Positions 15,745 to 25,149 of a DNA stretch of 42,304 nt are shown piece after piece. Both the position numbers and the translations under genes were made by a program. Origin of the DNA: an uncultured Blautia sp. (lineage in GTDB: Bacteria > Bacillota > Clostridia > Lachnospirales > Lachnospiraceae); NCBI GenBank assembly GCA_934394545.1, contig CAKRRG010000021.1, forward strand, positions 1 through 42,304, in the 5' to 3' direction. Every line of letters begins with the position of its first letter. The stretch's first letter is position 1. The notes below the pieces were generated by a model that was not told the DNA's origin, made no database searches, and saw only the letters and a list, made by a program, of their open reading frames with translations.

Positions 15745-16875
15745 ATGAAGTCAGTTAAATTTCTGCTTCCTCTTCTTTTACTTTTCTGCTGCTTTTTATT
15801 GTGCGGATGCACTGGTAAAGAAGAGAAGAAGATAGAGGCAGCAGTCAAACAGGAACTGGATCTGCTTAAGAATCTGGATTCCACTACCACACAGAAATAC
15901 ATCTCCTACCAGGAGCTTTTCCCTGGTGATACCAGAGATATTGCTAATTCTTCTGATATCGAAGAAGTCTTTTCTCTCTTTTTCCAGGACTTTGACTATA
16001 AGATTCTGGATGTTAACGTTGATAAGGACAAGCAATCCGCGCAGGCTGATCTCAGGCTGATCACTCTGGATGCTCATGCACTTGCTGAAGATTTTTCCAA
16101 AGAACAGCTAAAGCATGAGATTTCCCTGGCTGCTTCCTCAGAGGAAGAGGATGGGCAGACCATCTCTCTTGAGGATCGTTATCTGATTCTGGATGAACTG
16201 CTTAAGAATACCAAATACCAGACTGTAGAACGTAACTGCACCATCTCTTTAAATGCTATTGATTCAGATGGCGAGATACATTGGGAAATACAGCGCACTA
16301 ACACGTTGGAAAATGACCTTGTCGGCGGTCTTATGAATGATCTTACAGATCCGGATATTTTATCCCCGGAAGACACGCTCTTAATTTATCTTGATACCCT
16401 GAAAAATATGTCCACGGATGAGCTGGGCAATTATCTGAATGCGGATTCCATTCTTCGTACAGAAGATCCGGCTAAGATAAAACTAGCTGAAGCACTGGTA
16501 AAACAAGTACATACCTCTTTTGATTATTCCATTGACCTGACATCGGTTTCCGGCTACACGGCTACTGTCTCCGTGAGCATTACCACCTTCGACAGTGACA
16601 CCATTCTGGAAAATTATCAAAAGGAACTGGATACTTATCTGGCTTCCGTTGATGCGGTTATTGATGGTTCACAGAAGCGTTACGAAAAATCTTACCGTAT
16701 GCTTCTGGATCATATTGAAGAAAACACTGCCACAAAAACAGTGGAAACCACCTTTACACTGATCAATGATGGCGCTTCCTGGAAACTGGAGGACGCAGGT
16801 ACTGTGTTCGGAAAAGCTCTGTTTGGCAACTTAAGCTCCAGTCCTGTAGAGGATGCACAGGAAAGTGCTGACTGA
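15745..16875 (+). CDS. Lipoprotein with two repeated domains, function unknown
   Basis: A 376-residue protein with a lipoprotein signal peptide ending in LCGC (modified Cys22). Two halves look alike: each has a helical start, then a strand pair near FDYKILDVNVDKDKQSAQAD and FDYSIDLTSVSGYTATVSVS, and each ends with an aromatic strand (GEIHWEI; GASWKLED). This resembles the cystatin/NTF2-like DUF5105 and DUF4878-type lipoproteins of Firmicutes. The family call is tentative. It is transcribed alone from a consensus promoter and ended by a strong hairpin that also faces aspS. It lies divergent to the MacAB-type operon, but nothing shows that they work together. Confidence 0.8.
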   Translation: MKSVKFLLPLLLLFCCFLLCGCTGKEEKKIEAAVKQELDLLKNLDSTTTQKYISYQELFPGDTRDIANSSDIEEVFSLFFQDFDYKILDVNVDKDKQSAQADLRLITLDAHALAEDFSKEQLKHEISLAASSEEEDGQTISLEDRYLILDELLKNTKYQTVERNCTISLNAIDSDGEIHWEIQRTNTLENDLVGGLMNDLTDPDILSPEDTLLIYLDTLKNMSTDELGNYLNADSILRTEDPAKIKLAEALVKQVHTSFDYSIDLTSVSGYTATVSVSITTFDSDTILENYQKELDTYLASVDAVIDGSQKRYEKSYRMLLDHIEENTATKTVETTFTLINDGASWKLEDAGTVFGKALFGNLSSSPVEDAQESAD

Positions 16876-16886
16876 GAAAATAATTA

Positions 16887-16925
16887 CGCCCCTGTATATC
16901 ATATTCATATACAGAGGCGCTTTTT
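16887..16925. terminator. Terminator between lipoprotein gene and aspS (likely bidirectional)
   Basis: CGCCCCTGTATAT (16887-16899) and ATATACAGAGGCG (16907-16919) form a 13-bp stem with one mismatch and a 7-base loop, followed by TTTTTATT on the plus strand. The genes are convergent, so the same hairpin can end the long apt-to-aspS transcript, although the T-run on that side is weaker. Confidence 0.8.
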
Positions 16926-16934
16926 ATTGCTCTA

Positions 16935-18737
16935 TTATTCTTCTGCTTCTTCTGCTTCCTTCTCAACCTCAAGTCCCAGTTCATCAAGCTGTGCATCGCT
17001 TACACGCTGCGGTGCCTGGGTCATCAGACAGGAGGCATCCTTTACCTTCGGGAATGCAATTACGTCACGTATGCTGTCAACCTTAGAAATAAGCATAACC
17101 AGACGGTCAAGGCCATAAGCTAGTCCTGCATGCGGCGGTACCCCATATTTAAATGCATCCAGAAGGAATCCAAACTGCTCATGGGCAGCTTCCGGAGTAA
17201 ATCCAAGCTCTTTAAACATTCTCTCCTGAATATCATCCTGATGGATACGAACACTACCACCACCGATTTCGTTACCATTAAGTACGATATCATAAGCCTT
17301 CGCACGAACTGCACCCGGATCCGTATCAAGAAGCGGGATATCCTCATCCATAGGCATTGTAAATGGATGATGCATCGCTGTGAAACGATTCTCTTCCTCA
17401 TTCCACTCAAGAAGCGGGAACTCCGTTACCCATACGAAACGATACTCATTCTTATCAAGAAGCTCCATCTGTTTTGCAAGCTCCAGACGAAGTGCACCAA
17501 GAACATCGTAAACCAGTTTCTTCTTATCGGCTGCAAACAGAAGCAGGTCACCTGCTTTACCATCCATAGCAGCAACAAGAGCATCCATCTCTTCATCTGT
17601 CATAAATTTGGCAAAGGAAGATTTTCTGGTTCCATCTTCAGCGATTGCAATATATGCCAGACCTTTTGCACCATATCCCTTGGCAAACTCTACCAGCTTA
17701 TCAATCTTCTTACGAGGCATGCTTCCCTGGCCTTCTGCATTAATACCGCGAACGCTTCCGCCATTTTCAAGAGCACCTGTAAATACTGAGAAACCACAAT
17801 TCTTCACAATATCACTTACATCATGAAGTTCCATGCCAAATCGCATATCCGGCTTATCAGAACCAAAACGATCCATAGCTTCCTGCCATGTAATTCTCTC
17901 GATTGGAAGCTTCACATCAATATCAAGAACTTCTTTAAACAGGTAGGAAAGGTATCTTTCGTTTACATCAATTACGTCATCAACATCTACGAAGGAAAGC
18001 TCCATATCGATCTGTGTGAATTCCGGCTGACGGTCCGCACGAAGATCCTCATCACGGAAGCATCTTGCAATCTGGATGTATCTGTCATAGCCAGAGCACA
18101 TGAGAAGCTGTTTGTACAGCTGCGGTGACTGTGGCAGTCCATAGAAGCAGCCAGGATGTACACGGGAAGGTACAAGATAATCTCTTGCTCCCTCAGGAGT
18201 ACTCTTTCCAAGCATAGGAGTCTCAATCTCCAGAAAACCTTCATTTGTAAAGAAGGATCTTGTAAGCTGCATTACACGGCTCTTCAGGATCAGATTTCTC
18301 TGAAGATCCGGACGTCTCAGATCAAGATAACGGTATTTCAGACGTACATCCTCTTTTGTCTTGCTATTCTCTTCTACTGGGAAAGGCGGAACTTCTGCCT
18401 CAGAAAGAACGCGAAGTGATTTTGCCCTTACTTCAATCTCACCTGTTGCCAGATTCTCATTTACGGCACCGCCACGCTTCTCAACGGTTCCGGTAACCGC
18501 AATTACAAACTCACTTCTAAGCTTACCAGCCTTGGCAAAGCCTTCCTCATCAATAGAGCCATTCTCGAAGATCAGCTGCATAATACCACTGCGGTCACGT
18601 AAATCTACGAAAATGATTCCTCCTTTATCTCTCGCTTTCTGAACCCATCCCATAAGGGTTACTTCGCTGCCTGTCATCTGTGTGGTTACTTCTGCACACC
18701 GACAGGTTCTGTGCAGTCCCTGCATACTTTCAGCCAT
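16935..18737 (-). CDS. aspS: Aspartyl-tRNA synthetase
   Basis: The 600-residue protein has the bacterial class II AspRS layout: OB-fold anticodon-binding domain (about 1-110, VTLMGWVQKARDKGGIIFVD), catalytic core with motif 2 region (IARCFRDEDLRADRQPEFTQID), a GAD insertion domain (about 290-420) and motif 3 near the C-terminus (GLAYGLDRLVMLI). Length equals that of the E. coli enzyme. It charges tRNA-Asp in the cytoplasm. It is the last gene of the apt-rel-hisS-aspS operon, 16 bases after hisS, with AAAGGAGG as ribosome site. Whether it also charges tRNA-Asn cannot be settled from this window. Confidence 0.97.
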   Translation of the reverse strand: MAESMQGLHRTCRCAEVTTQMTGSEVTLMGWVQKARDKGGIIFVDLRDRSGIMQLIFENGSIDEEGFAKAGKLRSEFVIAVTGTVEKRGGAVNENLATGEIEVRAKSLRVLSEAEVPPFPVEENSKTKEDVRLKYRYLDLRRPDLQRNLILKSRVMQLTRSFFTNEGFLEIETPMLGKSTPEGARDYLVPSRVHPGCFYGLPQSPQLYKQLLMCSGYDRYIQIARCFRDEDLRADRQPEFTQIDMELSFVDVDDVIDVNERYLSYLFKEVLDIDVKLPIERITWQEAMDRFGSDKPDMRFGMELHDVSDIVKNCGFSVFTGALENGGSVRGINAEGQGSMPRKKIDKLVEFAKGYGAKGLAYIAIAEDGTRKSSFAKFMTDEEMDALVAAMDGKAGDLLLFAADKKKLVYDVLGALRLELAKQMELLDKNEYRFVWVTEFPLLEWNEEENRFTAMHHPFTMPMDEDIPLLDTDPGAVRAKAYDIVLNGNEIGGGSVRIHQDDIQERMFKELGFTPEAAHEQFGFLLDAFKYGVPPHAGLAYGLDRLVMLISKVDSIRDVIAFPKVKDASCLMTQAPQRVSDAQLDELGLEVEKEAEEAEE

Positions 18738-18753
18738 TTTAAGGTGCCTCCTT

Positions 18754-20004
18754 TTATCTATTAAAAAACTCTACAAACTCAGTATAGCCTTCTGCTGCCA
18801 TCTGGTCCTTCTGGAATTTTTTATTCTTCTTCATAACGGAAATGTTGACCTGAATTCCTGTCTTTCTCTCTTCTTCTGCCTGACGGAAAATCTCAATCAG
18901 CTTCTCTGCCGGCATTTTCTTCTCAACAAGATATGCCTTCTTCGCTTTCGCTGTAGGAATCTGATATCCTCTCTCAAGAAGAAGCATAACAATGCGCTCA
19001 AATCCTATGGAAAATCCACATGCGCTTGTATTGTTTCCTGTAAATTTACCGATCATTTCATCATAGCGTCCGCCGCCTCCAACACTGCCTCCAAATTCAT
19101 CCATGGAAATTTCGAAAATCGGACCTGTATAATAAGACATACCACGAACCAGGGTTGGATCAAATGCCATCTTAAAATCAGCCGTTTTCACAGCTTCTAC
19201 TGTAGAAATAATGGTTTCAAGATCTGCTGCGATCTGCTCATCCAGAACATCTGCAAGCTTCTCTTTACAATATCTTACTCCCTGGATATCAGAACTGATT
19301 TCCTGGAACATGGCAAGATAGGTATCAATGCTCTCTTTTCCAAAGCCTTCCTCTTCCAATTCCTTGGCTACGCCCTCAAGACCGATTTTATCCATCTTAT
19401 CGAGAATGATAAATACAGTATCAAAGCTCTCCTTGGGGAATCCACTGTACTCTGCCATTGCCTTCAGGATGCGGCGGTCATTGATACGGATGGTAAAATT
19501 ATGGAAATCCAGCTTTCCAAGAAGAGTTGTAGTGGCAAGTACCAATTCAATCTCTGCCATGTAAGTAGGCTCACCTAAAATATCAATATCACACTGCATA
19601 AACTGACGGAAACGTCCTCGCTGCGGGCGGTCAGCTCTCCATACATATCCCATCTGAAGGGCCTTAAATGGTCCAGGCAGTTCGTTTGCGTTATTGGAGT
19701 AATATCTGGAAAGAGGAACCGTAAGATCATAACGAAGACCGGAATCCACAAGATCTGCTTCCTCTTTTGCCTGGTCTAATTTCAGCTTCTCGCCTCTTTT
19801 CAGAATCTTAAAAATAAGCTTCTCATTATCTCCGCCCTGCTTACTGCACAGGTTCTCAATGTGCTCCACTCCTGGAGTCTCAATGGATGTAAATCCAAAG
19901 GAACCGTATGTCTCACGGATCAGTCCCGTAACATAGTTACGGATTTCCATCTCTTTTGGTAAAATATCCTTCATGCCGGTAACCGGCTTCTTCTTTAATG
20001 CCAT
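18754..20004 (-). CDS. hisS: Histidyl-tRNA synthetase, divergent type
   Basis: A 416-residue class II HisRS with LRYDLTVPLSRYY (motif 2 entry), RPQRGRFRQFMQCDID, the histidine-binding LVRGMSYYTGPIFE, GGGGRYDEMIG and motif 3 ACGFSIGFERIV. It carries an extra charged segment (about residues 60-90: GGDNEKLIFKILKRG and following) before motif 2, and a short C-terminal anticodon-binding domain. This pattern recalls the Bacteroidetes/eukaryote-like HisRS branch rather than the E. coli or B. subtilis branch (from memory, not aligned). It lies 14 bases after the HD-GYP gene and just before aspS, a common hisS-aspS pair in Firmicutes. Confidence 0.95.
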   Translation of the reverse strand: MALKKKPVTGMKDILPKEMEIRNYVTGLIRETYGSFGFTSIETPGVEHIENLCSKQGGDNEKLIFKILKRGEKLKLDQAKEEADLVDSGLRYDLTVPLSRYYSNNANELPGPFKALQMGYVWRADRPQRGRFRQFMQCDIDILGEPTYMAEIELVLATTTLLGKLDFHNFTIRINDRRILKAMAEYSGFPKESFDTVFIILDKMDKIGLEGVAKELEEEGFGKESIDTYLAMFQEISSDIQGVRYCKEKLADVLDEQIAADLETIISTVEAVKTADFKMAFDPTLVRGMSYYTGPIFEISMDEFGGSVGGGGRYDEMIGKFTGNNTSACGFSIGFERIVMLLLERGYQIPTAKAKKAYLVEKKMPAEKLIEIFRQAEEERKTGIQVNISVMKKNKKFQKDQMAAEGYTEFVEFFNR

Positions 20005-20018
20005 GGGTCCTCCTTATA

Positions 20019-20591
20019 TTAACCAGTTTGTCTGGTGTGTACTACTCTTTGAAATGCAAGAAATATCTCCAGATCAAAGTTCTTTATTTCATCTATCATC
20101 ACTTCTATTACAGTGCGCTTATCAAAAGCCTTGCGGTAGGAACGATCCTGACTTAGTGCACAGAATACGTCACAAACCCGAAGGATCCTGGCACCTATAG
20201 GAATGTCTTTTCCCGACAGATTGGACGGGTATCCACTCCCATCGTAATTTTCATGATGATAAAGAATGCTCTCTAAAACAAAATCCGAATAACCCTGATT
20301 CTTCAGCTCTTCATAGCCAAGTTTGGAATGCATGCGGACATATTTTAATTCCTCGATCACCAGAGGATTATTCTCCTGTCCATTAATGTAGCTTCTCAGC
20401 TTCAGCTTTCCGATGTCATGAAGCATTCCTGCGATTGCAAGATCATAGCACTGCTTATGAGGAAGTCCAAGCTCCTGCCCTAAGGCGTAAGCCAGATTGC
20501 TAACTGCAATTCCATGCTTCAGCTCTGCTGACAGATCAAATTCCAGAAGTCTGTCGGATATTTCTGATTGGTCACTGGAAAGCTTTTCCAA
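20019..20591 (-). CDS. HD-GYP domain protein (putative cyclic-di-GMP phosphodiesterase)
   Basis: A 190-residue single-domain protein with the metal-binding HDIGK (58-62) and HHENYDGSGYP (112-122) signature of HD-GYP proteins, which hydrolyse cyclic di-GMP. No receiver or membrane domain is fused. The longest frame begins at a TTG at 20645, but TAGGAGGGAGGAG ends 6 bases before a TTG at 20591; this start avoids overlap with hemZ and is my choice. It sits inside the operon carrying the (p)ppGpp enzyme and two tRNA synthetases. Activity on cyclic di-GMP is a family expectation; related HD proteins act on other nucleotides. Confidence 0.85.
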   Translation of the reverse strand: MEKLSSDQSEISDRLLEFDLSAELKHGIAVSNLAYALGQELGLPHKQCYDLAIAGMLHDIGKLKLRSYINGQENNPLVIEELKYVRMHSKLGYEELKNQGYSDFVLESILYHHENYDGSGYPSNLSGKDIPIGARILRVCDVFCALSQDRSYRKAFDKRTVIEVMIDEIKNFDLEIFLAFQRVVHTRQTG

Positions 20592-20607
20592 GAATGTCTC
20601 CTCCCTC

Positions 20608-22092
20608 CTACAACCAGGTTCCAATTCCGGTTCGCTTTCTTTCAATCATCTCATCAATACGGGCGATGTAACTGGTAACATCCTTTACATTCTCCACCCT
20701 CTCGATTCGTTTTCCATGGTCAAAGACCAGCTTGGAAGAACCGCCTGCTCCAAGAGCAATAATAGGCTGTTTTTCTTCCATAATCAGTATATTGTAAATC
20801 CCGGCTTTGTCAACCTTCGCATAGCCAACATTTTCAAAATTTCCCTTCATGTTCTTCTGACGATACAGATAATAAGGTCCCATTTCCATGGAATAGGCTG
20901 TCTGCTGTGTCAGATCCATGATTTCCTGGTTATTCTCAAATGTCATCTCCTGGTATTTATCCTTAAACATATTCAGACGGGCTGCACGCTTTACCGCCAG
21001 AGAATGAACAGTAAGGCTGTCAGGAGAAAGTTCTTTTACTTTCTCCAATGTGTATTTCACCTTGGAAATATCTTCACCTGGCAGTCCCACAATAAGATCC
21101 ATGTTAATATTGTTATAATCCAGTTCTCTGGCAAGATGGAACGCTTCTATGGTCTGTGCCACAGTATGACGTCTTCCGATAATTTCCAGTGTCTCCTGAT
21201 TCATCGTCTGAGGGTTTACAGAAATCCTGGTCACAGGAAACTCCCTGATCGTTTCCAGTTTCTCTCTTGTAATACTATCTGGTCTTCCTGCCTCAATGGT
21301 AAATTCTACAAGGCCGTCAAATCCAAAGGATTCTCCAAGCTGATCCAGAAGTCTTCGAAGCTGATAGGGCTCTAATGTGGTAGGTGTTCCTCCCCCGATG
21401 TAAATGGTATCCAGTTTGTAATTCTTCATCATTCTGGCAGTCTCACGAATTTCCAGGCACAAAGCATCCAGATATTCGTCTACCCTCTTTGCCCAGAGCT
21501 TCAGAGGATAGGAACTGAAGGAACAGTACAGACAGATGCTTGGACAAAATGGAATTCCCACATACAAACTGTAACCATGCTCATAATCAATATCCTGAAG
21601 AAGTGCCCGTTCCCGGTTTGCGATTGTGATGGCAAGAGCTGTCTTCTTCGCGCTTACCAGATAATGGTCACGCATTACCTGCGCGATCTCAGTATTTTTC
21701 ATACCGCTCTCGATCATCCCCATAGCAAGCTTGGCCGGACGGATTCCCGTAAGATTTCCCCAGGGAAGTGTTCTGCCTGTAAGCTTCACCAGAACCTTAT
21801 ATAATGCATATTTCAGACTGTCCTTGTTTGCCTTTCGAAGCTGATGTGCATCCCCTGAAGCTGCATCCATACTCTGGATCATCTGGGCACAAGCAGTTCC
21901 TTTATGATCCTTTGTATTATATTTTATAACAAAATCATCATTTTCTTTTTCCACAGTAAAGAAGATATCGTACTCCTCTTCGTCCTTCACATAGAGGCTG
22001 TGGATATCTCCTTCCGGATAAAATGCTTTTATTAATTCATATATATCATGCTCGAAATCCCTGTCAAGCAGCAGGATTCCTATTTTACACAA
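20608..22092 (-). CDS. hemZ: HemZ-type radical SAM coproporphyrinogen dehydrogenase-like protein
   Basis: The protein has the radical SAM cluster motif CPSICLYCSF (CX3CX2C), GGGTPTTLEPYQL, EAGRPDSITREKL, NPQTMNQETLEIIGRRHT and a C-terminal YYLYRQKNMKGNFENVGYA, as in B. subtilis HemZ. HemZ relatives are named oxygen-independent coproporphyrinogen III dehydrogenases, but Lachnospiraceae often lack a full heme pathway, so the true reaction may differ. The start is uncertain: a TTG at 22092 follows AAGAGGT and overlaps the MBL gene by 8 bases, giving 494 residues. In-frame ATGs at 22113 and 22152 have no ribosome site and would lie further inside that gene. Confidence 0.88.
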   Translation of the reverse strand: MCKIGILLLDRDFEHDIYELIKAFYPEGDIHSLYVKDEEEYDIFFTVEKENDDFVIKYNTKDHKGTACAQMIQSMDAASGDAHQLRKANKDSLKYALYKVLVKLTGRTLPWGNLTGIRPAKLAMGMIESGMKNTEIAQVMRDHYLVSAKKTALAITIANRERALLQDIDYEHGYSLYVGIPFCPSICLYCSFSSYPLKLWAKRVDEYLDALCLEIRETARMMKNYKLDTIYIGGGTPTTLEPYQLRRLLDQLGESFGFDGLVEFTIEAGRPDSITREKLETIREFPVTRISVNPQTMNQETLEIIGRRHTVAQTIEAFHLARELDYNNINMDLIVGLPGEDISKVKYTLEKVKELSPDSLTVHSLAVKRAARLNMFKDKYQEMTFENNQEIMDLTQQTAYSMEMGPYYLYRQKNMKGNFENVGYAKVDKAGIYNILIMEEKQPIIALGAGGSSKLVFDHGKRIERVENVKDVTSYIARIDEMIERKRTGIGTWL

Positions 22093-22714
22093 ATGGATTG
22101 TACCTCTTTTCATAGCCAATTGTTGTAGATGTGTCATGTCCCGGATAAACATCTGTATTATCCGGAAGAGAACTTAACAACTTGTGCAGGCTCTCCCTGA
22201 TCTCATGGGCACTGCCCCCCGGAAAATCAGTTCTTCCAACAGAGCCACAGAATAACGTGTCGCCGCTGAAAAGAACGCCTTCCTCCTTCAGATAATAACA
22301 ACAGCTTCCCTTCGTATGTCCAGGAGTATGAAGCATCTGAATGATAAATCCTGCTGCTTCGAATACCTGAAGGTCATCCAGAAATACATCCGGGCAAATG
22401 GAGCATGGCTTATGCATGCGATCAGTCATATTCACAGACGGCTCACGAAGCATTTCTGCTTCCTGACGGCAGGCATAAACCGGAATCTGATACTTTGCTT
22501 TCACTTCCTGTACTGCCATAATATGATCGAAATGGCCGTGCGTAAGAAGAATCCCTGCCGGCTTCGCACCCATGTCCTCTACCTTCTGAAAGATCCGCTT
22601 CGATGAATCTGCCGGATCCACGATCAGCACCTCTTTTGTTTCTTTGTTTTTCAAGAAATAGCAATTGGTATACACAGGACCAAGAACCATCTGCTGTAAT
22701 TCAAGTTTATCCAT
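22085..22714 (-). CDS. Metallo-beta-lactamase-fold hydrolase (glyoxalase II-like)
   Basis: A 209-residue single-domain hydrolase with the zinc motif THGHFDH (58-64), a further histidine in LHTPGHTKGS, the bridging Asp in FSGDTLF and the final His in YPGHD. These are the ligands of the glyoxalase II/YcbL-type group. The C-terminal substrate-binding extension of true glyoxalase II is absent, so the substrate is unknown. In Clostridia this gene type commonly follows rel, as it does here at 46 bases. A perfect ATGGCA/TGCCAT hairpin lies in that gap, and AAAGGAT is the ribosome site. Confidence 0.92.
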   Translation of the reverse strand: MDKLELQQMVLGPVYTNCYFLKNKETKEVLIVDPADSSKRIFQKVEDMGAKPAGILLTHGHFDHIMAVQEVKAKYQIPVYACRQEAEMLREPSVNMTDRMHKPCSICPDVFLDDLQVFEAAGFIIQMLHTPGHTKGSCCYYLKEEGVLFSGDTLFCGSVGRTDFPGGSAHEIRESLHKLLSSLPDNTDVYPGHDTSTTIGYEKRYNPFV

Positions 22715-22727
22715 ATGTTATCCTTTC

Positions 22728-22746
22728 ATGGCAATTATTGTGCCAT
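22728..22746 (-). repeat. Small intercistronic hairpin between rel and the MBL gene
   Basis: ATGGCA (22728-22733) and TGCCAT (22741-22746) form a 6-bp stem with a 7-base loop. No T-run follows, and the right arm ends shortly before the ribosome site, so it may tune translation or processing inside the operon. Confidence 0.4.
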
Positions 22747-22760
22747 TCTGTTTATCCGAA

Positions 22761-25091
22761 TCAGCCTGTCGTTCTCTCCACATCAATAACGCTCTCCAGC
22801 TGACGGATTTTCTCAATAAGTGAATTCAGTTCATCCTTGCAGCTTACATTGAAGCTTACAGAAATGGTAGCCTTCTCCTGCTTATTGGTACGGCAGTTAA
22901 TATTACGGATATCGATCTTACGCTCTGTAAATATCTTGGAAATATCCACCAGGAGACCGGTACGGTTATTGGCATATACATTAATCTCAGCCATGTAATG
23001 TTCTTCCTGTTTCACTTCCGGCTCCTGCCATTCAGCCTCCAGAAGACGGCTTCTGTCCATTTCCGACATATTCATTACATTCACGCAGTCTGTTCGATGA
23101 ATCGTAACTCCTCGTCCTCTTGTGACATATCCAACAATCTCATCACCAGGGATCGGATTGCAGCATTTAGAAAAACGCACTGCCACATCATGGATTCCAC
23201 GGACTACAATACCGCTCTTGCTCTTAATATGATGCTTCTTATCCTGGCTTTCTGCCGCAGCTTCCAGAATCTGCTCATCGGTAAGGTTCTTTTTATTTTC
23301 CTTATCGTAAGCCTCTACCAGTTTATTGAATACCTGCCCCTCTTTCAGGCCGCCATGTCCAATAGCTGCAAGTACAGAATCCCAGTCACGGAAACCGTAT
23401 TTGCGAAGGACTGCGTCCAGATACTGAGGCTTGGTGTAATTAGCGAATTTGAAACCTTTGCTCTTAGCATACTGGGCAAGCATTTCCTTACCCTTCTGAA
23501 TATTGTCTTCCTTCAGTTCTTTCTTAAACCACTGATTGATCTTATTTCTGGCCTGGGTACTCTTCACCACCTTCAGCCAGTCACGGCTTGGGCCCTGAGA
23601 ATTCTGGGAAGTGATGATCTCGATACGGTCACCATTCTGGATCCGATATTCAATGGGAACCAGCTTACCATTTACACGAGCGCCTACCATCTTATTTCCC
23701 ACAGCACTGTGAACACTGTATGCAAAATCGATCGGAGTCGAGCCGTTTGGAAGTGTTTTTACATCTCCCTGTGGAGTAAAGCAGTAGACACTGTCTGCAA
23801 AAAGATCCAGATCGTTTTTCAGAAGGCTCATAAATTCCTTATTATCAGACATGTCCCTCTGCCATTCCAGAATCTGACGCAGCCAGTTCAGCTTCTCCTC
23901 CTCACGGTTGCCTGAGGAGTTCTTACCATCAGAGGCTTCTTTATACTTCCAGTGTGCTGCAATACCATATTCAGCGGTCTTATGCATCTCGAAGGTTCTG
24001 ATCTGGATTTCAAAGGGCTGGCCATTTGGTCCGATCAGGGTAGTATGCAGTGACTGATACATATTGGGCTTCGGCATTGCAATATAATCCTTAAAACGCC
24101 CCGGAATAGGCTTATACATCTCATGGATCACACCCAATGCAGCATAACAGTCCTTCACTGTATCTACCAGAATACGCACTGCAAACAAGTCATAAATCTG
24201 GTCGATCGTCTTATTCTGATTCACCATCTTCTTATAAATGCTGAAGAAATGCTTAACACGGCCATCGACCTGTGCCTTGATCCCGGCCTCCACCATATGC
24301 TGCTTCACTGTCTTAACAATATTTCCTACAAATTCTTCACGGACACTCTTTCGGAGAGCAACCTTCTCAACCAGATCATAATACACTTCTGGCTTCAGAT
24401 ATTTTAGGGAAAGGTCATCCAGTTCCACCTTGATCTTGGAAATACCAAGACGCTGTGCAATAGGTGCATAGATGTCCATGGTCTCTCTTGCCTTCTCCTT
24501 CTGCTTCTCAGGAGTCATATACTGAAGAGTCCGCATATTGTGAAGACGGTCCGCCAGCTTGATCAGAATAACACGGATATCCTTCGCCATAGCAAGAAAC
24601 ATCTTACGAAGACTCTCTGCCTGCAGTTCCACCTTGTCCTTAGAATAAGACAGCTGTCCTATCTTAGTCACTCCATCTACCAGAAGGGCAACCTCAGGGC
24701 CAAATTCCCTGGTGATCTCATCACAGGTCATCCAGGTATCCTCTACCGCATCATGAAGAAGTCCTGCTACAATCGTCTCTTTATCCAATTCCAGATCAGC
24801 CAGAATAATAGCTACACACAAAGGATGAATAATATAAGGCTCTCCGGACTTCCGTTTCTGATCCTTATGGGCTTCCCTTGCAGTCTCATATGCCTTCTGG
24901 ATCATGGTTATGTCCGTAGAAGGGTGATATTTCTTTATGCTGGCAATCAGCTCATTATATAATACTTCCGGGCTTGTAAAGTCGTGCATGGATTTTACTG
25001 CTGCATCTGCTTTCTTCACAGATTCCAGTTTCTCCCTATCTTCCTTCGACACTTCCGGCTCACTGCCCTTCTTATCAATGATTTCAGCCAT
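22761..25091 (-). CDS. rel: Bifunctional (p)ppGpp synthetase/hydrolase Rel
   Basis: A 776-residue RelA/SpoT protein with an intact HD hydrolase domain (KSGEPYIIHP, LLHDAVEDT, LADRLHNMRTL), the synthetase domain (GRFKDYIAMPKPNMYQSLHT), a TGS domain (VYCFTPQGDVKTLPNGSTPI) and a C-terminal ACT domain (MAEINVYANNRTGLLVDISK). It makes and degrades the starvation alarmone. I start it at the ATG at 25091, 6 bases after AGGTG; an in-frame GTG three codons upstream lacks a proper ribosome site. It follows apt by 58 bases and leads into the MBL gene. Both active sites look complete, so it is the housekeeping enzyme. Confidence 0.97.
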   Translation of the reverse strand: MAEIIDKKGSEPEVSKEDREKLESVKKADAAVKSMHDFTSPEVLYNELIASIKKYHPSTDITMIQKAYETAREAHKDQKRKSGEPYIIHPLCVAIILADLELDKETIVAGLLHDAVEDTWMTCDEITREFGPEVALLVDGVTKIGQLSYSKDKVELQAESLRKMFLAMAKDIRVILIKLADRLHNMRTLQYMTPEKQKEKARETMDIYAPIAQRLGISKIKVELDDLSLKYLKPEVYYDLVEKVALRKSVREEFVGNIVKTVKQHMVEAGIKAQVDGRVKHFFSIYKKMVNQNKTIDQIYDLFAVRILVDTVKDCYAALGVIHEMYKPIPGRFKDYIAMPKPNMYQSLHTTLIGPNGQPFEIQIRTFEMHKTAEYGIAAHWKYKEASDGKNSSGNREEEKLNWLRQILEWQRDMSDNKEFMSLLKNDLDLFADSVYCFTPQGDVKTLPNGSTPIDFAYSVHSAVGNKMVGARVNGKLVPIEYRIQNGDRIEIITSQNSQGPSRDWLKVVKSTQARNKINQWFKKELKEDNIQKGKEMLAQYAKSKGFKFANYTKPQYLDAVLRKYGFRDWDSVLAAIGHGGLKEGQVFNKLVEAYDKENKKNLTDEQILEAAAESQDKKHHIKSKSGIVVRGIHDVAVRFSKCCNPIPGDEIVGYVTRGRGVTIHRTDCVNVMNMSEMDRSRLLEAEWQEPEVKQEEHYMAEINVYANNRTGLLVDISKIFTERKIDIRNINCRTNKQEKATISVSFNVSCKDELNSLIEKIRQLESVIDVERTTG

Positions 25092-25149
25092 AATTTTCAC
25101 CTGCCTGTATGAATAGTATCTGTGTTATCTGATAAAACTAACACATTCT

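Noticed and set aside
23000..23915. 305-codon plus-strand frame opposite rel
   Set aside because: It is antisense to a well-conserved rel gene, has no ribosome site and resembles no protein family.
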